From Pelagophyceae sp. CCMP2097 (taxonomy: Eukaryota; Sar; Pelagophyceae), in assembly GCA_026770575.1 (NCBI GenBank), contig MU657401.1, forward strand, positions 37,859 to 69,997: a stretch of DNA of 32,139 nucleotides, written 5' to 3'. The notes beneath the pieces are model-generated. The model worked only from the letters and a program-made list of their open reading frames with translations, was not told where the DNA came from and ran no database searches. Positions 27,140 through 32,139 of the stretch are shown here, one piece after another. How positions within the stretch are numbered: position 1 is the stretch's first letter; every line of letters starts with the position of its first letter. Position numbers and translations under genes: made by a program.

Positions 27140-27595
27140 AGACGGGCGCCTTGCAGGGGCGTAAACAAGCGTTTCCTCCAATATTTTGGACTTGATTGAA
27201 TTTTTATTTGCCTCCTTACCTTGATTTTGACTTAATTTTGCCTCCGTATTGCGAAGGTTCGGGCCCGGCTGGCATTCGCAGGACCGCAGGGATCAAAATT
27301 CTGGCTATGTGACGGGATGGGTCCGTATGATACGCACTGGGGTGGTATATGGCCCGGTTCTCTACGATTACCGCGAGTGGCGCTGAAGTTCAGACGAGCC
27401 AAACAAAACGGACGTTCAGATTTTTAGTTTGAGCTTTTTTTTAAACAATTTCTGGGGGACCCCGCGGGCATCATGGGACCCAGCGCGACGTCCTCTTCTA
27501 TCACTCCCAACAGAGCCCAACTCCAACCGACGAAAATTTCGATTGCCAGAAAGTCCTCGGCGTCACTGGCGATACCCCTTGTAGTGCAATCTGGG
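27140..27595. mobile_element. Inverted relative of the element at 6277-6695
   Basis: Shared with the reverse complement of 6277-6695: GGCGCCTTGCA, CCAATATTTTGGACTTGAT, CCGTATTGCGAAGGTTCGGG, GAAAGTCCTCGGCGTCA and the end GATACCCCTTGTA. The pair is well diverged, so transposition is old. The TA after CCTTG is consistent with a TA target. Confidence 0.55.
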
Positions 27596-28878
27596 TTTTA
27601 CGCTCGGGCGTCGACCCACTTGAGGTGAGGGTCAGTATTGCCATTTAGGCTCGCAACTCGGACGACGACCCTTGGCAAGCCTTGGCCCACGATCCGGCGG
27701 AGCCGCTAAGTAAGAGGTCGGCGGGCGACACTTTTGTGTTGGGCCGCGAGGCCCGAACGTCGGACGTGGTGGCAAACGGAGCGGCCTTTCGGCCGAAAAA
27801 AAAACTCAGCGCCGCGGTATGTCTTTGATCAATCAGACTCCGCCATTATTGACGTCGACGAAAGCGCGGAACTTGATGAGGAATAAACCTTTAAAAGGCC
27901 ACCGCCGCGTTACGTAACCATCCATCGTCTTTCCCGCTGTCACGTTGAAGATGACCGCCCTATGTGGCAGTTTATTCAGAGTGCTAGGGCCCCCCACACA
28001 TGGCCCTGAGTCCGGGCCGACGAGCCCCGCCCCGCCGGCTCGGGAGAGTCGCATTGTACCTCAGGACCGCCAACCCGCGGAGAAGACCGCCGTTAGCGGC
28101 TCACTTAGCGCGCCACGGGCACCCCGCGACTCTCTTCCTGCCGTCGTTCTAAAACTGCCGGCGGCGCGCGCGCGACGGCTGTGAAATATTGGTAAAGACT
28201 GCGGCTCGCGATGCCGCGCCACTTCCGACCTCCGGAGAGCGCGCGCGCGCTGAGAAATCCCTTACGCCCTAGTAACACTTTAAGCACAAGTGTCGGCGGA
28301 GCGCTCCAAGCGCCGGTGGCGCCATGACTCGAACTTTGAAGTCAAGGTTTCACCAGGGCATCATGGCCGGCAGCTCGTCTGCGAGTGACGACGAAGGCGA
28401 GTTCTCGAACGACGGGCGGCCACGACGGCGGCGACGTCGGCTCCTCTGACGGAGCGGCGGCGCGCTGGGCGCCCGCGGCGCGCGCTTGAAACGCGTGGAC
28501 ACTGCTCGATGGATTTCGGACGTGGACGTGGGCAAGGTGCATTCAGAGCGCGAGGGCGAGTCCGTGTCGGAGCCGCGGAGTCGCTCGCGCCCGCTTTCCT
28601 CCGGCCCAATCCCGATATAGGATTTGATTTCCAATCAAATTTAGCGATGCAGAACATTCCACCTTTGCGAGGCCTCGGGCTCCGGGCATAAAGGGTGCGC
28701 ACCCACGGCACCCGACGGGCGGGGCCTGGAGGGCGACTGCTCGACCCAGGGCTTTGAAGCTCGTGGCTTTGTTGAGTATGAGGGTCGGTCGGCGGGTGTA
28801 GCCACAAGTATCTGGTTGGGATGGTCGTTGAGTCGCTGAGAGCGGCAAAGGAGGCGGCGCGGAAATCTAGCCGGTCGT
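27596..28878. other. No gene recognised
   Basis: GC-rich sequence with overlapping short frames on both strands. None shows consistent codon bias or a known motif. GCGCGCGCGC runs occur at 28165 and 28241. Confidence 0.5.
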
Positions 28879-29990
28879 CTACGGCGGCTTCCAGCCGAGG
28901 AGCGCCGCGGCGTATTCAAAGAGGTTGGTGGCGGCGACGTCCTTGGCGGCCTCGGCATCAGCCGCACGGCTGACCTGTTTCGCGGTCCGCTCGAACCAGC
29001 GGATGAGGTTCGAGTCGACGTCGTTGTTGTCGAGCGCCACTTCGAGCACGACGGCGAGGCTGCGGCCGCCGCCGTCGGCCTTGCGGATGCGCGCGAGGAG
29101 GTCTTGGGCGAGGTCCGTGACGTCGGCGCCGTCGGTCAATTCGCTCAGCCGCCGCGGTTTGGTCCGCGATGGGTCCGTCGCCTACGCCGGCAGCGTCGCG
29201 GCCAACGGCGCGGCCAACGGCGCGGCCCCCGGCGCGACCCTCGTCAAGGCTGCCGCGATGGTCTGCCCCACGACCTCTGCGAAGTTCGCCAGCCGCCCAT
29301 CCGACCCCTGCACGCCCTGCCGATCGGTGTACTTCGAGAGCCCGCCCGGGAAATACTATTCCCAAGCGATCTGCGTCAGCGCGAGGACGACGGCCGCGTC
29401 TTCGAACTTGTACTCGTCGAACTTGCGCTGGTCGCCGGTGTCTTCTCTCGCTGCGCCGCCGAACGTTTCGAAGCCGCTGCCGCCAGCACGCCCTCTGACG
29501 CCGGCTTCTGCGCCGTCGGCTCGCCCTGCACTCCCTGCGCCGCCGGCGCGCCCCGCGACCCGTGCGTCACCTTCGGCCCGATGAAGACGACGTAGAATAT
29601 CCCATTCTTGGTCTTGATGGGACGCACGACAGTGGCACCGCGCGCCTCTCCACGACGGCGCCCGGGATTTTCCCTTAGAGCGAGTTGCCCCGCAGCCCGA
29701 CTCCGACGACGAGGACCGTCTGCAGATCCAAAGAAGCGACCGTCGCGATCTGCAAGAGAGTCGCGGACTCCGCGGAAAGGTGCGGCGCGAGGAAGGTTTG
29801 GTTGCTTTGCGTGCTCCCTCCCGCCGCAGCACTCATACGCCTCGGTGCCGTCCTCAAACACGATCTGCTTCAGTCCCGACCGTATCTGGACCTTGACCTC
29901 GTCCTAAGAATCGCCTTCGTGGTAAAGGCGCCGCGCGCGATGTTGTTTTCAAAAGACTCTTCCGCGTCCTCGTCGGACTTGGGACGGCAG
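28879..29990 (-). pseudogene. Decayed gene with collagen-like (Gly-X-Y) segment and an intact C-terminal reading frame
   Basis: Reverse-strand pieces join only through frame changes: a start region with EESFENNIARGAFTTKAILR, then VQIRSGLKQIVFEDGTEAYE, then LAPHLSAESATLLQIATVAS, then IFYVVFIGPKV. The Gly-rich HGSRGAPAAQGVQGEP (about 29530-29575) looks like a worn collagen repeat. The last 500 bp stay in one frame, broken by TAG at about 29357 and about 29179, and end in LFEYAAALLGWKPP before the stop at 28879. The final 86 residues are open and coding-like. Collagen-like repeats occur in structural and viral proteins; I cannot name the family. At least three frameshifts and two stops make it a probable pseudogene, unless small introns are present. 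Confidence 0.5.
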
Positions 29991-30032
29991 ATCAAATATC
30001 GTCGAATTTACCCATACAGGCGGCTGAGCCGG

Positions 30033-31332
30033 CTACTCGGGCCGGATGTACTTTTCGACGCGGTAGCTGGCGTGTTGGAAGTATCCGGCAGCGTCGACGT
30101 GCGTGTCGGACTTGAGGGCCTGGGCGAGTGCCCACTCGGGGCGGTCTTCGGCGAGTCGGCGGTTGCGGTGGAGCCACAGCTTCGCCTTGGAGAAGGAAGG
30201 CCTCCTTAATGGGGGTTGAGGTTGTTGGCGTAGGGAGGAAGGAGGACGAGCCGCGCACCGGCCCTCCGGATCATGGGGCGAACGCGCGGGTCGTGGTGCA
30301 TGGAGGCGCTGTCCATCACGACGATCGAGTTAGGGCCCGGGTAGTCGCCGAGGTACGGGATGACGTGCAAGGCGAGCATCACGAGGAAGAGCTCGGCGTT
30401 GACGCCCTTGACACTCGTGATGCCGCAGACGATCATGCCGTCGAGAAAGAGGACGTCGAGTGCTGAGAACGAACGCGAGCGCCCCCCACTCCGAGCAGAC
30501 TGTCGTGCGCGTCCCGCGGATGCCGCGGCCACACCGGCGGTGCAGCCCTCGCGGGTCCTTACGCGTCTCGTCGACGAAGATGAAAATAGTCGCCGGTAAA
30601 CCTGCCTAAGGCCGCGATAAACCTCTCCTCTTCGGCGGCGTCGCGCGCGATCATGATCCGCCGGAGCTTGCGCGTCGAGTAGTTGTGACGTTGCAGCTTG
30701 ACGCAGAGCGTGGAGATCGGGTACATCCTGCCGCTTCGGGCCCACAGGAGCTCCTGCATCTCGTTGAGGTGGATGTCGGGCCTCGCGTCGAGAATCTAGC
30801 GAGGCGACGACGGTGCGAGGGTTGACGGCACTCGCTCGCCCGTTGTCCGCGTACGACGGTCACAGCCACGACAAGGGCTTGCCGCGACCAGGAGACCCCC
30901 GGCACCCATGGGCCATGCCTCTGAAACCGCTCGAAAGTCCAGCATCACTGTCTATTTCATGGCGATACGAGATTTCCGACAGAAGCCCCGACACGGTCGA
31001 GAAACCGACTGGAGGTACAACCAGTCTACGCCAGTGACCGTGATCGACGCGCGGAACCGCCGTCCGCTGCTCGGCGTGTACACGTCCCCGATCGCATCGT
31101 AGATGCGCACGACGCGACGGACCGTCACAGGCGAGATGAGCCGCAGGTTGGTGCAAATCCGCTCCGCGCTCCAGCCGTGGTCGACGTGCAGCTGCACGAC
31201 ATGCCAACGCAGCGCCTTGCCATGCTTGCCGAACCCGCGGGCATCTTTGCGGCGTTGGATCCTCCGCCGTGCGACGGGCATCTTGCCGGTGTCTCGCCGA
31301 TACTCGCCGACAATGCCGACAATTGTGCACAA
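30033..31332 (-). pseudogene. IS630/Tc1-mariner-like (DDE_3) transposase, frameshifted
   Basis: The reverse-strand order follows the family. A homeodomain-like helix-turn-helix comes first (VVQLHVDHGWSAERICTNLR then LISPVTVRRVVRIYDAIGDV, about 31240-31090). Next is the linker IHLNEMQELLWARSGRMYPI (about 30770). First Asp is in IFIFVDETRKD (about 30580), second in SIVVMDSASMHHD (about 30320), then LVLLPPYANNLNP and the tail KAKLWLHRNRRLAEDRPEWA to a TAG at 30033. Frame changes occur near 30930, 30590, 30470, 30210 and 30195. At the third catalytic position the remnant reads NPIKEAF rather than NPIEEAF, so the Glu is probably lost too. It is inactive as it stands. Its terminal inverted repeats were not identified. 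Confidence 0.8.
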
Positions 31333-32139
31333 AGTCTGAAGTACACATTGTACTTTTGTCCAGACTTGAAAACGAAGTATGGGCGCCCAATCATTTTACG
31401 CAGAAAGTGCTGTATTGTCATTCAAACTTGGCAGTCGGGCATTCCCAACCCCGAGACTATCATCAATGGAGCCTTTCAGGCATGCCTCTCGACCGTCGTC
31501 CCCATTCGGAACCAATATCACAAGGGTCATTTCGGCTTGCCACTGGGGCAACGACCCACTTGGGGTCAGTATTGCCATATAAGGTTTGGCACTTGGGATC
31601 ATCATCACTCGAGCCTTCAGTCACTTAGAGCTTACACGTCCCTCCTTGAATGTTTCTTTAACCCCGTTTTCAAACAATTAAATTTTTGACTATTTTCGAT
31701 GTAGGATTCCTAAGCAGTTTGCAAGAAAGAGTAGGGCCGATTTCATTTTTGTTCATATGAATATTGGTCTGCAGGCCAGGATGGGATAGCTTTTGGCGGC
31801 CTGGTGCGTCTCTCTCGTGGATCACCTCCGTTTGACGGCGTTCACTCGGCGCGGCTCGCATAGGCGTTTTATGACGACTCGTGGGCGAAGTCACGTTGGG
31901 TTAATGTTCTGGAAAGACATGTCAATGACGTCTTGTTCCGGCGTTCAAGAGGATGACAGCAGCCTAGGCGGTCGTTGTTGAAAGTAAGTTTGTTGATTCC
32001 GTCCGCCTAAAAAAGACCACGGTGACGCACGCTTTGAACCCCCCTACACCGGCGCCTAGGCGGGTCAAACAAACGACGTCTGGTAACAGGAGGGCACGGA
32101 GCCGGGTGTCGCAGGTGGAGCGTGCGCCGCGGGGGGGGG
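31333..32139. other. No gene recognised
   Basis: Short frames only. CAGTATTGCCATATAAGG (31568) relates to 27634 and 26413. The window ends in a run of ten G, which may be a low-quality end. Confidence 0.5.

Noticed and set aside
28361..28807. Reverse open frames rich in Arg/Ser/Pro as genes
   Set aside because: Several overlapping frames are equally open because of GC richness; none shows a motif or consistent third-position bias.

Overview
The window is nuclear DNA of a eukaryote, most likely a unicellular alga or related protist. The basis is GC-rich coding exons with strong G/C at third codon positions, very short introns (about 47-150 nt), eukaryotic protein families (mevalonate kinase, an AGC protein kinase, WD repeats) and dense TIR elements and minisatellites. 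I cannot name the species. Stramenopile or haptophyte algae are plausible but not proven. No rRNA, CRISPR array, prokaryotic operon or canonical tRNA was seen.

Only two genes look intact and recognisable. (1) 3024-4785 (+): an eight-exon mevalonate kinase whose spliced frame gives 399 aa with all three GHMP-kinase motifs. Two of its introns carry a short GGGGCCCCC-hairpin repeat that also lies upstream and downstream of the gene. (2) 10886-13153 (+): a three-exon, 722-aa protein joining an N-terminal ARB2/FAM172A-like alpha/beta-hydrolase-type domain to a complete C-terminal AGC kinase with activation-loop Thr and hydrophobic motif. The second intron appears to be GC-AG. I regard this fusion as the most unusual gene here. 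A third open frame (8412-8870, 152 aa, unrecognised) sits inside a TIR-bounded element.

The rest is mostly mobile and repeated DNA. 1-2842: end of a TA-flanked TIR element, a 10-bp-period minisatellite, one copy of a composite repeat, and a tRNA-like (SINE-like) repeat in an inverted cluster. 4890-8215: composite repeats (unique block, TTATCGC-type tandem repeats, GCC minisatellite). 8267-9013: the ORF-bearing TIR element. 9040-10766: hairpin, TCTG microsatellite, a further SINE-like copy, and an insertion next to it. 13327-14960: an inverted copy of the composite repeat, near-identical over about 320 bp to that at 5090-5410. 15699-16784: a mariner-type MITE (TA target duplication) split by a 726-bp element with a 3-bp ATT duplication. 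The intact other arm of the MITE supplies the empty site. 22067-23210: a second member of the 3-bp-duplication family, itself carrying a third nested TIR element.

17.0-20.6 kb and 28.9-31.3 kb hold decayed genes: a WD-repeat fragment, an unrecognised gene with an in-frame TGA, a collagen-like Gly-X-Y gene with two in-frame TAGs and frameshifts, and an IS630/Tc1-mariner-like (DDE_3) transposase with several frameshifts. Remaining stretches show nothing I can identify.
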